Origin: Paenibacillus harenae DSM 16969
GTDB taxonomy: Bacteria; Bacillota; Bacilli; Paenibacillales; Paenibacillaceae
DNA length: 64,000 bases
Assembly: GCF_000422465.1 (NCBI RefSeq)
Contig: NZ_KE383842.1
Coordinates: 453,835 to 517,834 of the forward strand
Reading direction: 5' to 3'
Part shown: positions 43,928 to 52,900 of the stretch, in pieces
How positions within the stretch are numbered: position 1 is the first letter of the stretch
Layout of the letters: the number at the start of each line of letters is the position of its first letter
Notes under the pieces: generated by a model
Database searches by the model: none
What the model was told of the DNA's origin: nothing
What the model saw: only the letters and a program-made list of their open reading frames with translations
Translations under genes and position numbers: made by a program

Positions 43928-45463
43928 ATGGCTGCTGGATCGAAGACGGAATCGTCGGTAAAAGCGAGAGCCGAGCTTGCCCTTAACGATGAATTTCTAC
44001 GCAAAGCGGTACGCTTCACGACGGAACGGCTGCGGGGCGGGAAGAAAAAGGCATCCGAGGAGCACGGCAATTGGGAGGAATGGCGGGAGCGCGGCAAGCA
44101 AATCCGTCTCCATACGATCGCGCATCTCGATTATTATTTGAACTTATTCGTTGATAATGCCCGATCCAACGGCGTTCATGTGCATTTTGCGAATACGGGC
44201 GAGGAGGCGGTTAAGCTCTCGCTTGATATCGCTCAGCATGCATCGGCGAAATCAGTCGTCAAATCGAAGTCGATGGTTTCGGAGGAGCTGCATTTGAATC
44301 ATGCGCTCGAATCGATCGGCATAGAAGCGGTGGAGACCGATCTCGGCGAATATATCATTCAGCTGGCCGGCGAGATGCCGTCCCATATCGTCATTCCCGC
44401 CATTCACAAGAACCGCTACCAAATCGCCGACCTGCTGTCGAAGGAAGCGGGTTATACGCTGCCGCCGGATACGACGGCGCTTGCCGGGTTCGTGCGCAAG
44501 AAGCTTCGGGAGAAGTTTCTTGAAGCCGAGATCGGGATGACCGGCTGTAACTTTGCGATTGCGGAGACCGGCTCGATAGTGCTATTTGAGAACGAAGGAA
44601 ATGCCCGTATGGTCACAACGGTTCCGAAAACGCAAATCACCCTTATGGGGATGGAGCGCATTATTCCGTCTTGGGAGGATCTTGAGGTTATGGCGACGCT
44701 GCTTCCGCGCTCGGCTACCGGCCAGAAACTGACGATGTACATGTCCGGCATTACGGGACCGCGCCGCGAGAAGGATGGAGACGGCCCGGATGAGATGCAT
44801 ATTATAATCGTCGACAACGGTCGTTCGCTGCAGCTTGGAGACCCTGAATTCCAGGAGCTGCTCAACTGTATCCGCTGCGGCGCCTGTTTAAACGCATGCC
44901 CGGTCTACCGTCATATCGGCGGCCATGCGTACGGCAGCACGTACAGCGGACCGATCGGAGCGGTATTGACGCCGTCGCTTAACAAAAACATCGCCGAATG
45001 GGATGATATCGCCAATGCCTCCAGCTTATGCGGCGCTTGCTATGAGGCTTGTCCGGTCAAAATCCCGCTGCATGACATGCTCGTCTATCTGCGCAGGCGG
45101 AAGGTCGAGAGCGGCAACGGCAATAAGCTGGAATCGCTTGGCATGCAGGGCTTCGCGACCGTAATGGGCAATTCCTCGCGGCTTGGCGGCGTTCTTCGCC
45201 TTGGCAAGCTCGGACAGAAGCTGGTTGTCCGCAGCGGCGTAATCAAGACGAAGCTGGGACCGCTGAAGGGCTGGAATACTTACCGCGTCACGCCGAGCCT
45301 GCCGAAGGAATCCTTCCGGGACCGCTGGAATACGCTTGATCAGGAGCTGAAGCAGGAGCTGAGGCAGATGGACCCTGCGATGCAACGCCGGATGGAGGAG
45401 CTGGTGAAGAAGCGGGAGCAGGAGCGGAAGGATGGCAAAGGGGGGAACGGGCATCATGGCTGA
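43928..45463 (+). CDS. lutB: L-lactate utilisation protein LutB (4Fe-4S protein)
   Basis: A 511-residue iron-sulphur oxidoreductase subunit. The first about 300 residues form the LutB/LutC-type domain, with GCNFAIAETGSIVL. Two ferredoxin-like cluster motifs follow, CIRCGACLNACPVYR and CGACYEACPVKIPL. The C-terminal 60 residues are charged and probably helical. It acts in the cytoplasm with LutA and LutC in oxidation of L-lactate to pyruvate. Its end overlaps the start of lutC by eight bases. Confidence 0.95.
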   Translation: MAAGSKTESSVKARAELALNDEFLRKAVRFTTERLRGGKKKASEEHGNWEEWRERGKQIRLHTIAHLDYYLNLFVDNARSNGVHVHFANTGEEAVKLSLDIAQHASAKSVVKSKSMVSEELHLNHALESIGIEAVETDLGEYIIQLAGEMPSHIVIPAIHKNRYQIADLLSKEAGYTLPPDTTALAGFVRKKLREKFLEAEIGMTGCNFAIAETGSIVLFENEGNARMVTTVPKTQITLMGMERIIPSWEDLEVMATLLPRSATGQKLTMYMSGITGPRREKDGDGPDEMHIIIVDNGRSLQLGDPEFQELLNCIRCGACLNACPVYRHIGGHAYGSTYSGPIGAVLTPSLNKNIAEWDDIANASSLCGACYEACPVKIPLHDMLVYLRRRKVESGNGNKLESLGMQGFATVMGNSSRLGGVLRLGKLGQKLVVRSGVIKTKLGPLKGWNTYRVTPSLPKESFRDRWNTLDQELKQELRQMDPAMQRRMEELVKKREQERKDGKGGNGHHG

Positions 45464-46181
45464 CACGCATAAAGAGTGGTTGGAGAGGCTGGAGGCGGAG
45501 TCCCGCAAGAAGCAGGAGCTGTTCATGAACGATATCGCCGCCAAACTGAGACATCCGAGGATGACGGAGAAGCCGCAGCATCCGTTCCGCGGCTCGCCGG
45601 ATTTCTGGAAGGCGTTCGAATGGTCCGTCGAAGAACGGATCGAAGCGTTTACGGATAATTTTCTGTCTGTAGGCGGACATGTGGCCAGGCTGGAAACGAT
45701 GGAAGAAGCGAAACGGTTTATGGTAGAGAAGGCCGAAGAAATGAGCGCGAAATATGTCATCCGTCAAAATCAGCCCGAGCTTGCGGATCTTGATCTGGAA
45801 GGCGCTCTTCCGGAATCGCAAGTATCGGTATGGAACACCGACCCCGGGCAGTACTGGAGGGCCCGCGCGGCGGAAGCGGATTTCGGCATCGTTATCGCCG
45901 ATCATGCCGTCGCTTATACAGGCTCGGTAACGGTGCTGTCCGCGGAGCACAAGGGACGCTCCGTGAGTCTGCTGCCGACTGTGCTTATCATTATCATCCC
46001 GGTTGATCGGCTAAAGACGCGTCTGGGCGAGGTGCTTTCCGCGTTCGACGAGGCGGGACGCGAGAATTTGCCCGCCGGCATTCATTTTATATCGGGACCG
46101 AGCCGTTCATCCGATATTGAGAATGATCTGACGATTGGCGTACATGGCCCGGGCATCGTCTATGCTCTGCTTGTCGGGTAA
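45456..46181 (+). CDS. lutC: L-lactate utilisation protein LutC
   Basis: A 241-residue third subunit of the Lut system (LUD domain), without cluster-binding cysteines. GIVIADHAVAYTGSVTVLS and the terminal FISGPSRSSDIENDLTIGVHGP are the family signature. It starts inside the end of lutB (ATG at 45456), with AAAGGGGGG upstream. The three lut genes form one compact operon, and a GntR-family regulator follows 36 bases on. Confidence 0.95.
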   Translation: MADTHKEWLERLEAESRKKQELFMNDIAAKLRHPRMTEKPQHPFRGSPDFWKAFEWSVEERIEAFTDNFLSVGGHVARLETMEEAKRFMVEKAEEMSAKYVIRQNQPELADLDLEGALPESQVSVWNTDPGQYWRARAAEADFGIVIADHAVAYTGSVTVLSAEHKGRSVSLLPTVLIIIIPVDRLKTRLGEVLSAFDEAGRENLPAGIHFISGPSRSSDIENDLTIGVHGPGIVYALLVG

Positions 46182-46217
46182 CGGAAGTGATCCATACCGC
46201 CCAGGAGGTGAACCGGC

Positions 46218-46940
46218 ATGCCGCCGCTGGACATTGAGAAGCTGTCAAAGCGTAACCACTATGAAGAAATAACCGAGCAGGTTAAGCGTTTGATCGTGGA
46301 GGGCAAGCTCAAGGCAGGCGATAAGCTGCCTTCCACGAAGCAGCTGTCGGAGCAATTCGGCGTCGGCCGCTCGACCACGCGCGAGGCGCTTAGCGCGCTT
46401 AAAGCGATGGGGCTGATCGAAATCCGCCAAGGCGGCGGCTGCCGAGTCATCGGCAGCGCCCCGGCCGGGGTGGAGCTCCCGGAGCTGCGATCGCTCCGCT
46501 TGAACCGCAGTACGGTGCTGGAGCTGCTGGAGGCGAGGGAGTCGCTGGAGGTATCGAATGCCGCAATTGCTGCCTTAAAGCGGTCAGCTGAAGATTTGGC
46601 AGAGCTGCGCGGCATCGTTGACGAGATGAAGCGCTTCGCCGGGGATGAAACGGAAGGGGAGAGACTTGACCTTCTTTTCCATTTGACACTTGCCAAAGCG
46701 ACGCATAATTCGATCATGGTCCGGCTATTCGAGTCGATCATGGGGCATATCGAAACGGCCATTCACGATATAAGAAGGGTCGAGCTGTATGCAAGCGAGG
46801 CCGTTGCGGAGCGGCTGTACAAGGAGCATTCCGCGATTTTCGATGCGATTGGCTTACAGGACGCAGAACTGGCCTCCGAGCGGATGAGACGGCATTTGCA
46901 GCATATCGGGAGCATCGTGATGAAGCATTTGGGGCGATAG
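46218..46940 (+). CDS. lutR: GntR/FadR family regulator, probable LutR
   Basis: A 240-residue FadR-type GntR regulator: winged helix in residues about 13-75 (LPSTKQLSEQFGVGRSTTRE), then the all-helical FCD sensor domain with DLLFHLTLAKATHN and the conserved His of the metal-binding trio. Bacillus subtilis LutR is of the same subfamily and represses the lut operon, responding to L-lactate. Here the gene lies directly downstream of lutC, which strengthens the assignment. GGAGGTG precedes the ATG. Confidence 0.87.
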   Translation: MPPLDIEKLSKRNHYEEITEQVKRLIVEGKLKAGDKLPSTKQLSEQFGVGRSTTREALSALKAMGLIEIRQGGGCRVIGSAPAGVELPELRSLRLNRSTVLELLEARESLEVSNAAIAALKRSAEDLAELRGIVDEMKRFAGDETEGERLDLLFHLTLAKATHNSIMVRLFESIMGHIETAIHDIRRVELYASEAVAERLYKEHSAIFDAIGLQDAELASERMRRHLQHIGSIVMKHLGR

Positions 46941-46996
46941 GCGCTAGGGCGGCCAACTAGAGGCAACAAAAATGAATAACTGAAGAGGTGATGATC

Positions 46997-47674
46997 GTGA
47001 GCGAATTTACGTCGGGACATCTTATGCTTTCAGCTCACCGGGAGACCATCTCCAGACATATACGGAATGAAGTAATTACTATCCCGTTAAACCATAAATG
47101 GGCCGCTTTCTTTACGCCGAATGATCAATACCTGGAATACGAGGACGCTCCTTCTTTTATTTATGAGCTCTCCAAGGATGCTCCGGTTTTATATTTTTGT
47201 AACTTTGGCGATCATTTTTGGGGATATCGGATCTTCTCGGCAGGGCGTGAAGAAGCTTACCTGCGTTTTACATACGAACTGGAGGAAGAAGCGCTCGTAG
47301 AGTTTTACAAGGCTAAGTATCCGACACGCGATATCCTTGCATTATACGGTGAAGCTTATGATGAAGTTCATGCAGCTTTTCTTGAGCAAGGCGGTCTTAA
47401 GCATGCCAAGCAGGTGTTGTTTCAAGAAAGTCATGTCGAAGCTTTCAGACTCTTCGAAGTTCCGGAGGAACAAATCGCGAAGCTTCGCGGCATGCTAACC
47501 GCAAATAACGATTCAACCGGCGATCAAAAATTCGACTTGGTCGATCAATTCAAAGCATGCATCGGCATGGAGGAAATGTCGTACCTTCGTTACGATCAGC
47601 TCTTAGAACAAGATTCGGAGCCCGAGGGCGATATCATTGACGCATATGTCTTCCGAAGCGGACGCTCCAAATAG
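46997..47674 (+). CDS. Conserved hypothetical protein of unknown function
   Basis: A protein of about 225 residues that I do not recognise. It is acidic, soluble, with no signal peptide, membrane segment or known catalytic motif; aromatic and acidic residues are common (for example YFCNFGDHFWGYRIF). GAAGAGGTG directly precedes GTG 46997 at six bases, so I start there; ATG 46991 or GTG 46988 would overlap that site. It follows the GntR regulator after 56 bases on the same strand and ends at a terminator. Confidence 0.7.
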   Translation: MSEFTSGHLMLSAHRETISRHIRNEVITIPLNHKWAAFFTPNDQYLEYEDAPSFIYELSKDAPVLYFCNFGDHFWGYRIFSAGREEAYLRFTYELEEEALVEFYKAKYPTRDILALYGEAYDEVHAAFLEQGGLKHAKQVLFQESHVEAFRLFEVPEEQIAKLRGMLTANNDSTGDQKFDLVDQFKACIGMEEMSYLRYDQLLEQDSEPEGDIIDAYVFRSGRSK

Positions 47675-47690
47675 ATTTTGTTGTACCGCA

Positions 47691-47741
47691 AAAAAGCCCG
47701 GTTCTCGGCAGTCATGACTAACTGCGTAAGTCCGGGCTTTT
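47691..47741. terminator. Bidirectional terminator
   Basis: AAAAGCCCGG / CCGGGCTTTT stem with a long loop, between the plus-strand hypothetical gene and the minus-strand J-domain-like gene, almost touching the stop codon of the latter. Confidence 0.8.
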
Positions 47742-47743
47742 CC

Positions 47744-48646
47744 TTATTTGAGCGTTGTCAAATATTTTTTAATAAACTCCCGCGCTTTATCGGGATTCTT
47801 GCTGTCGACGCGGATGCCGACAATCATGTTCTCCTTGTAGAGAGGGACATCGTCCGCGAGGGCGGTATTGGTGAGATCGATGCCGTACACATGCTCTTCG
47901 GTGTCTTCGTCCGTCTTCAGCTTCATGGCGACGCCTTCCTTCAGCAGCGGCTTGAAATCGCCTTCAACGTCGCTGTCCAGGTTCATGAGTACGCCTTGTA
48001 CCCCGACCCATTGAAAAATATTACGGTCCATAATATAAACGTCCGGGTGCTCCGTCGCCAGAATAAGGACGGCCTTCTGCATATAAGCGTATTGATTCGC
48101 CTCATCCGCAGGGACGAAGGTCACCATCGAGGCGAACCGTTTCCATTCGGGAAACGCTGTCAAAAGTGCTTTCTCGATTGGCTCATCCTTGGGAGCGTCC
48201 TCCATCAGCATATAATTGCCCATGAAAGAAACGTTCAGATCGACGGGCGGCAGGTTCGCGAGCCGCTCCTGCTCGGCACGGTAATCCATAAAGCTGATAA
48301 TGCCGTAAATAATAAGTGCAACCGCGGCAATGGCGCCAAGCGTATGGAATTTATAATAGCGCCAGAAATGGTCCATCTTCTGCGCTTGCCCCGCCATTTT
48401 CTTGTACTTGCCGTATTCCTGTTCATTGAAGGCGTCGGTCAGCTTGCGGTCCTCGTATTCCAGGATAAGACGGTAGGCTTTCGTTATTTTCGCAAAAGAT
48501 TCCTCAGCATCCTGTCCCTGCTCCTTCGACCTGGAGCGGGCTTGTCGCATGAGCGTCGTATAACGCTTCTCCACATCGTCTTTCGCCGCAAATTCCGGCA
48601 GACCCATCAACTCGTAGGCCTGTTTCAATTCGTCCACTCGTGTCAC
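47744..48646 (-). CDS. Membrane protein with degenerate J-domain-like N-terminus
   Basis: A 300-residue protein. Residues about 1-70 resemble a J-domain (helices in LKQAYELMGLPEFAAKDDVE and SFAKITKAYRLILEYEDR), but the HPD tripeptide is absent: the corresponding segment is YTTLMRQARSRS. A single membrane helix follows (ALIIYGIISF region, residues about 105-122), then an extracytoplasmic domain of about 175 residues. A chaperone-recruiting role would therefore not be by the usual HPD mechanism. Proteins with this layout occur in Paenibacillus; their function is not known to me. Confidence 0.8.
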   Translation of the reverse strand: MTRVDELKQAYELMGLPEFAAKDDVEKRYTTLMRQARSRSKEQGQDAEESFAKITKAYRLILEYEDRKLTDAFNEQEYGKYKKMAGQAQKMDHFWRYYKFHTLGAIAAVALIIYGIISFMDYRAEQERLANLPPVDLNVSFMGNYMLMEDAPKDEPIEKALLTAFPEWKRFASMVTFVPADEANQYAYMQKAVLILATEHPDVYIMDRNIFQWVGVQGVLMNLDSDVEGDFKPLLKEGVAMKLKTDEDTEEHVYGIDLTNTALADDVPLYKENMIVGIRVDSKNPDKAREFIKKYLTTLK

Positions 48647-48746
48647 CTCGATTAGTAAGTAGGTCCTCTATGATTCCTATCTATAAGTATACGGAATTCC
48701 GCAGTTAACGCAAACTTTGTCGCTTCCGGACGGGCGAGGGCGGAAG

Positions 48747-49622
48747 TTACTTTAGGCGCTGCCACATTTTACGATATACAAGCGGCGTATGCCGGGCCCG
48801 GTCCTTGAACAGCGAGATAAAGTGGCTGACATTCTCGATGCCGACGCCGGCTGCGATTTCAGCTACCGGCATATCGGAATATTTAAGCAGCTCCTTCGCA
48901 TGCGTGATGCGCGTATGAATCAAATATTCATTCGGCGAGAAGCCGGTGTACCGTTTGAACTGCTTCGCCAAATGGTATTTGTTGACGGCCAAGCAGCGGG
49001 CCAGCTGCGTTAGCGTCAGCTTCTCGGCATAGCGCTCCTCCATCAGCAGGGCGGCTTCGCCGATAAAGCTCGGCATTTCGGAGGCAGGCAGCTGAAGCTC
49101 CCACGCGGCGAGCACGATCTCGGTGAGCAGCTCGACAATCAGCTTGGAGCCCACCAGCTCCGTACGGTAGCTCCTGTGCTTATGCTGCTCCAGCAGTTGG
49201 CGCAACAAACCGGGAACGGCCGTATCCTGCGGCAAAGTCAGAACGACATCGGCGCTTGCCGCGAACTGCTCATAATAGGCGCGGACAGCCGCGCCGTTCA
49301 AATGAACCCACAGCAGCTCCCAAGGCTCATCCTGCTCCGCCGAGTAATATTGATAATTCATGCAATCGATAAAAAACAGCTGCTGCGGCAAAAGCGAATA
49401 CGTCTTTTCCCCATAAGTAAGCCTCCCTCTTCCGGCAAGCGTAAAGACGATGAGGAAGGAATCAAGCTGCTCGCGCTCCGTGAAATAACGGTCCAGCGTT
49501 TCGAAATGCCCGATTTCCTGCACGTAAAATAGCGACGTCTTCGCAAATGCCGAAGGGGTCGCGGCAAGTCTGACGGAGCTGTCCGTCCATGCATGAGACG
49601 CACGTTCCCGGTAAGCGCACAT
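48747..49622 (-). CDS. AraC family transcriptional regulator, divergent from sugar isomerase
   Basis: A 291-residue AraC-type regulator with a cupin-like N-terminus (FTLAGRGRLTYGEKTYSLLP, about residues 59-78) and a C-terminal helix-turn-helix pair containing IAAGVGIENVSHFISLFKDR. GAGGTGATCC lies just upstream of the ATG at 49622, so an in-frame upstream ATG was rejected. It is divergent from an L-arabinose-isomerase-family gene. In the space between them ATGTTATTT appears at 49648-49656 and 49674-49682, a possible pair of binding sites 26 bases apart. Confidence 0.92.
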   Translation of the reverse strand: MCAYRERASHAWTDSSVRLAATPSAFAKTSLFYVQEIGHFETLDRYFTEREQLDSFLIVFTLAGRGRLTYGEKTYSLLPQQLFFIDCMNYQYYSAEQDEPWELLWVHLNGAAVRAYYEQFAASADVVLTLPQDTAVPGLLRQLLEQHKHRSYRTELVGSKLIVELLTEIVLAAWELQLPASEMPSFIGEAALLMEERYAEKLTLTQLARCLAVNKYHLAKQFKRYTGFSPNEYLIHTRITHAKELLKYSDMPVAEIAAGVGIENVSHFISLFKDRARHTPLVYRKMWQRLK

Positions 49623-49746
49623 AGCGATAGGATCACCTCTCAAGATTATGTTATTTTTGACCAAGATAGTTGGATGTTATTTAACATGTAAGCCATTACA
49701 ATCAGGGTATAAATCTATTATTTCATAATCAGATGAGGTGGTAAAG

Positions 49747-51246
49747 ATGATCATGCAGCCGATTAAACCGGCTAAACGCCCGCGCATCGGGCTATATTCC
49801 GTCGGACTCCGCGCCTATTGGGCGCAATTTCCCGGCTTGCGCGAGCGGATAACCGAATATGGGCAATTTATTGAAAGGCGCATGTCCGCTTGGGGGGACG
49901 TCTTTCATTACGGCTTGGTCGATTCGGAGGAAGAAGGACGCATAGCCGGGGAGTGGATGAATGAGCGGAATGTAGATTTGGTATTCTGCCATGCCGCGAC
50001 CTATTCGACAAGCTCGACGGTGCTGCCTCTGCATCAGATCAATAAAGCGCCGGTTGTGTTCTTGAATCTTCAGCCGGCAGAGCGAATTCATTACGAGCGG
50101 ACGACGACGGGGGAATGGCTCGCGCACTGCGGAGCATGTCCGGTACCGGAATTCGCGAACGCCTTCAACCGCGCAGCCATTCCTTTCCGTGTCGTAAACG
50201 GGCTGCTCGGGCTTGATTATACGCCGGAGATCTCCATGGCAAATGAAACGACCCATGAGCGGAAGGAAGCGATCCGGGCATGGCGCGAGATCGGGGAGTG
50301 GATACGGGCGGCTGCCGTTCCTCGCACGCTCCGGCACAGCCGGTTCGGCTTCCTCGGCAATACGTACGGCGGCATGCTGGATATGTACAGCGATTTCACG
50401 ATGATCCAGGCGCAGATTGGCCTTCACGTCGAGGTGCTGGAAATGTGCGATCTGGACCGGCTTCTCCGGGACGTAACGCCGCGGGAGGCGAAGGAGAAGC
50501 TTGAACAGATAAATGAAATGTTCCAAATCAGCGGCAATTCGCCTTCCGACCCGATCGCGCGCAAGCCGTCCGAGGAGCAGTTGGAGTGGTCATGCAGAGT
50601 GGCCGCCGCGCAGGAGAAGCTTGTCCGGGAGTACAATCTCGATGCGCTCGCGTACTATTATCACGGGGCGCCGGGCGGCGGGTACGAGAAGCTGCAGGGA
50701 GGTTTTATCGTCGGCCATTCGCTGCTGACGGCGCGAGGCATCCCTTGCTCCGGCGAAGGAGACTTGAAGACGGCAATCGCGATGAAGATTTGCGACATCC
50801 TCGGTACGGGAGGAAGCTTCTCTGAAATCGTCGTCGTCGATTATGCGGACGAAACGATATTGCTTGGCCATGACGGGCCGTTCCATATCGCGATCGCGGA
50901 CGGGAAGCCGGTACTGCGAGGTATGGGACTTTACCATGGAAAGCAGGGTACCGGCGTATCGGTCGAGGCGAAGGTACGGACTGGAGCGATTACGACGCTC
51001 AACGTGACGCAGACGGGAGACGGCAGGCTGAAGCTGATTTCCAGCGAAGGCGAGTCGACGAACGGACCGATTATGCGCATCGGAAATACGCAGACGCCGG
51101 TTAAGTTTCGCTGCCATCCCGACGATTATATGTCGGCCTGGTTCGCGGAAGCGCCTACGCATCATTGCGCGTTATCGGTGGGGCATAACGCCTCGCTTTT
51201 CGCCAAAGTCGGCGAGCTGATGAAGGTGAGGCATGTCGCATTGTAA
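49747..51246 (+). CDS. L-fucose/L-arabinose isomerase family protein
   Basis: A 499-residue protein of the L-arabinose/L-fucose isomerase superfamily. Metal-binding positions correspond to those of AraA: Glu in GEGDLKTAIAM, Glu/His in YADETILLGHDGPFH, and His in APTHHCALSVGH. N-terminal homology to AraA is weaker (VGLRAYWAQFPGL), so it is a divergent member whose natural substrate is uncertain. It lies downstream of an AraC regulator and upstream of an acetylesterase-like gene, which suggests a plant-cell-wall monosaccharide. The ATG 49747 is placed after GATGAGGTGG; ATG 49753 is an alternative. Confidence 0.85.
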   Translation: MIMQPIKPAKRPRIGLYSVGLRAYWAQFPGLRERITEYGQFIERRMSAWGDVFHYGLVDSEEEGRIAGEWMNERNVDLVFCHAATYSTSSTVLPLHQINKAPVVFLNLQPAERIHYERTTTGEWLAHCGACPVPEFANAFNRAAIPFRVVNGLLGLDYTPEISMANETTHERKEAIRAWREIGEWIRAAAVPRTLRHSRFGFLGNTYGGMLDMYSDFTMIQAQIGLHVEVLEMCDLDRLLRDVTPREAKEKLEQINEMFQISGNSPSDPIARKPSEEQLEWSCRVAAAQEKLVREYNLDALAYYYHGAPGGGYEKLQGGFIVGHSLLTARGIPCSGEGDLKTAIAMKICDILGTGGSFSEIVVVDYADETILLGHDGPFHIAIADGKPVLRGMGLYHGKQGTGVSVEAKVRTGAITTLNVTQTGDGRLKLISSEGESTNGPIMRIGNTQTPVKFRCHPDDYMSAWFAEAPTHHCALSVGHNASLFAKVGELMKVRHVAL

Positions 51247-51362
51247 GAAGCCTTAAGGACGGACATCGGAAATTTCAACAAAATGCCCGGCTTATTGGCT
51301 TCCTATCCGGATAAGGTCTGCTATTCTAACAATAAGATCATGACGGATAGGATGGTGTATGT

Positions 51363-52472
51363 ATGACGGTTACTTACAAATTTGATTTTGGCATCGGGCC
51401 TGCGCCGGATTCTCCCTATATTCAAGTGCTGCCGGATACGCTGTATAACGAAACGGCCGGTTACGGCTTCGAGGGAAACAAGCGGATCAGCTCGCGGTTT
51501 CGCGAGGAAGCGGACAGGCTGAGGAGCGCATTCTGCATTCCGCTGGACGCTGTGTTTAAGGCGGATCTTCCGAACGGCTGCTACACGGTAACGGCGACAA
51601 TCGGAGATGCGATCGCGCCAACCTCGACGACGCTGAAATACGGACCGGGGCGCATCGCCGTTTATAAAGCGGTCACTTCGGCAGGCCAATACGCGGTTCA
51701 CAGCTTCACGGCCAAAGTGACGGACGGGCAGCTGCGGCTTGCCTTCTCCGGCGCCGCCCCGCGCATCAATGCCCTTGAAATCGCAGCCGCCAAGCAGGCG
51801 ACAACGATCTATCTCGCGGGCGACTCGACCGTCACGGACCAGGAAACCTTCCCCTACGCGGGTTGGGGGCAAATGCTGCCGTTATATTTAAAAGCAGATG
51901 TAGCGGTCGACAATCATGCGAAGTCGGGAAGAAGCTCGCGCAGCTTTATCGATGAGGGCAGGCTGGCGGCGATTTTGGAGCAGATCAAGCCAAACGACTA
52001 TTTATGGATCCAGTTCGGGCATAACGACCAGAAGCCGGATAAGGAACGGGCGACGGAGCCCTTCGGCAGCTATAAGGAAAAGCTGGCCGTTTACGTGGAA
52101 GAAGCCCGTGCGCGAGGCGCGATACCGGTGCTGGTTACACCGGTGCACCGCCGTAAGTTCGACGGCGGCGGCCGGATTATCGACACGCACGGCGATTATT
52201 TGCTTGGCATGAAGCAGCTTGCGGCAGAGCTGGACGTGCCGCTCATCGATCTGGCAGCGAAGAGCAAGGCGCTCTACGAACAGCTTGGCGACGAGCCGTC
52301 GAAGGCGCTTTTCATGTGGGCTTATCCGGGCGAGTTCATTCATTTTCCGGAAGGCGCGCAGGACGATACCCATTTCCAGGAGCTTGGCGCCATTCAAATC
52401 GCCGGATTAGTTGCAGAGGGTGTGCGAGAGCTGGCGTTGTCGCCGCTTCATCTGTATTTGAGGGGATTATAA
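51363..52472 (+). CDS. Rhamnogalacturonan acetylesterase-like SGNH hydrolase (CE12)
   Basis: A 369-residue two-part protein. Residues about 1-140 form a beta-rich domain like the N-terminal domain of CE12 esterases. Residues from about 145 are an SGNH hydrolase: block I IYLAGDSTVTD (nucleophile Ser), block II NHAKSGRSSRSF, block III IQFGHNDQK, and block V DDTHFQELGA with the Asp-x-x-His pair. The family removes acetyl groups from rhamnogalacturonan of pectin. There is no signal peptide, so cytoplasmic action on imported fragments is likely. It follows the isomerase gene by 116 bases. Confidence 0.88.
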   Translation: MTVTYKFDFGIGPAPDSPYIQVLPDTLYNETAGYGFEGNKRISSRFREEADRLRSAFCIPLDAVFKADLPNGCYTVTATIGDAIAPTSTTLKYGPGRIAVYKAVTSAGQYAVHSFTAKVTDGQLRLAFSGAAPRINALEIAAAKQATTIYLAGDSTVTDQETFPYAGWGQMLPLYLKADVAVDNHAKSGRSSRSFIDEGRLAAILEQIKPNDYLWIQFGHNDQKPDKERATEPFGSYKEKLAVYVEEARARGAIPVLVTPVHRRKFDGGGRIIDTHGDYLLGMKQLAAELDVPLIDLAAKSKALYEQLGDEPSKALFMWAYPGEFIHFPEGAQDDTHFQELGAIQIAGLVAEGVRELALSPLHLYLRGL

Positions 52473-52544
52473 TGCGTAAATAAGCTATTCCTTAACATGC
52501 AGCCGGATTAACAGGACTGCCAAAGATTAGAGTAGATATCGTTT

Positions 52545-52737
52545 AAACGGAAATTCTATCTATAAAGATACACCTATACGTTCAATTGCCCTCATTAGCC
52601 GAAAATCCTCCCGTTATTTTCTTTGCCAACGGCTCATTTGAACAAAAGGAGCTGAAATAACGGGAGAAATTCCCTGCAAATGTACGATTTCTCTTATCCT
52701 TCGCACATTAGAAGGAGAAATTCCGGCTAGTTTAAGT
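52545..52737. repeat. Intergenic repeat, family B, copy 2
   Basis: Aligns along its length with 16425-16615 (see shared TCCTCCCGTTA, GGAGAAATTCC and ATTCCGG segments). The 428-base gap 52473-52900 contains no gene that I can support. Confidence 0.65.
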
Positions 52738-52900
52738 GAAAACTCTAACCCTGTAGCGGTTTATACACTCCAATAAGGTTATGCGAATAAAACGGCATTC
52801 TTCGAAATAAGCCATATACGCTCTGCACTTGCTATAAATCATCGCCGGGGGTAGTCTGTTGGAAGGACATTTATTACATTGAAGTAAGTGAGGGGTAAGC

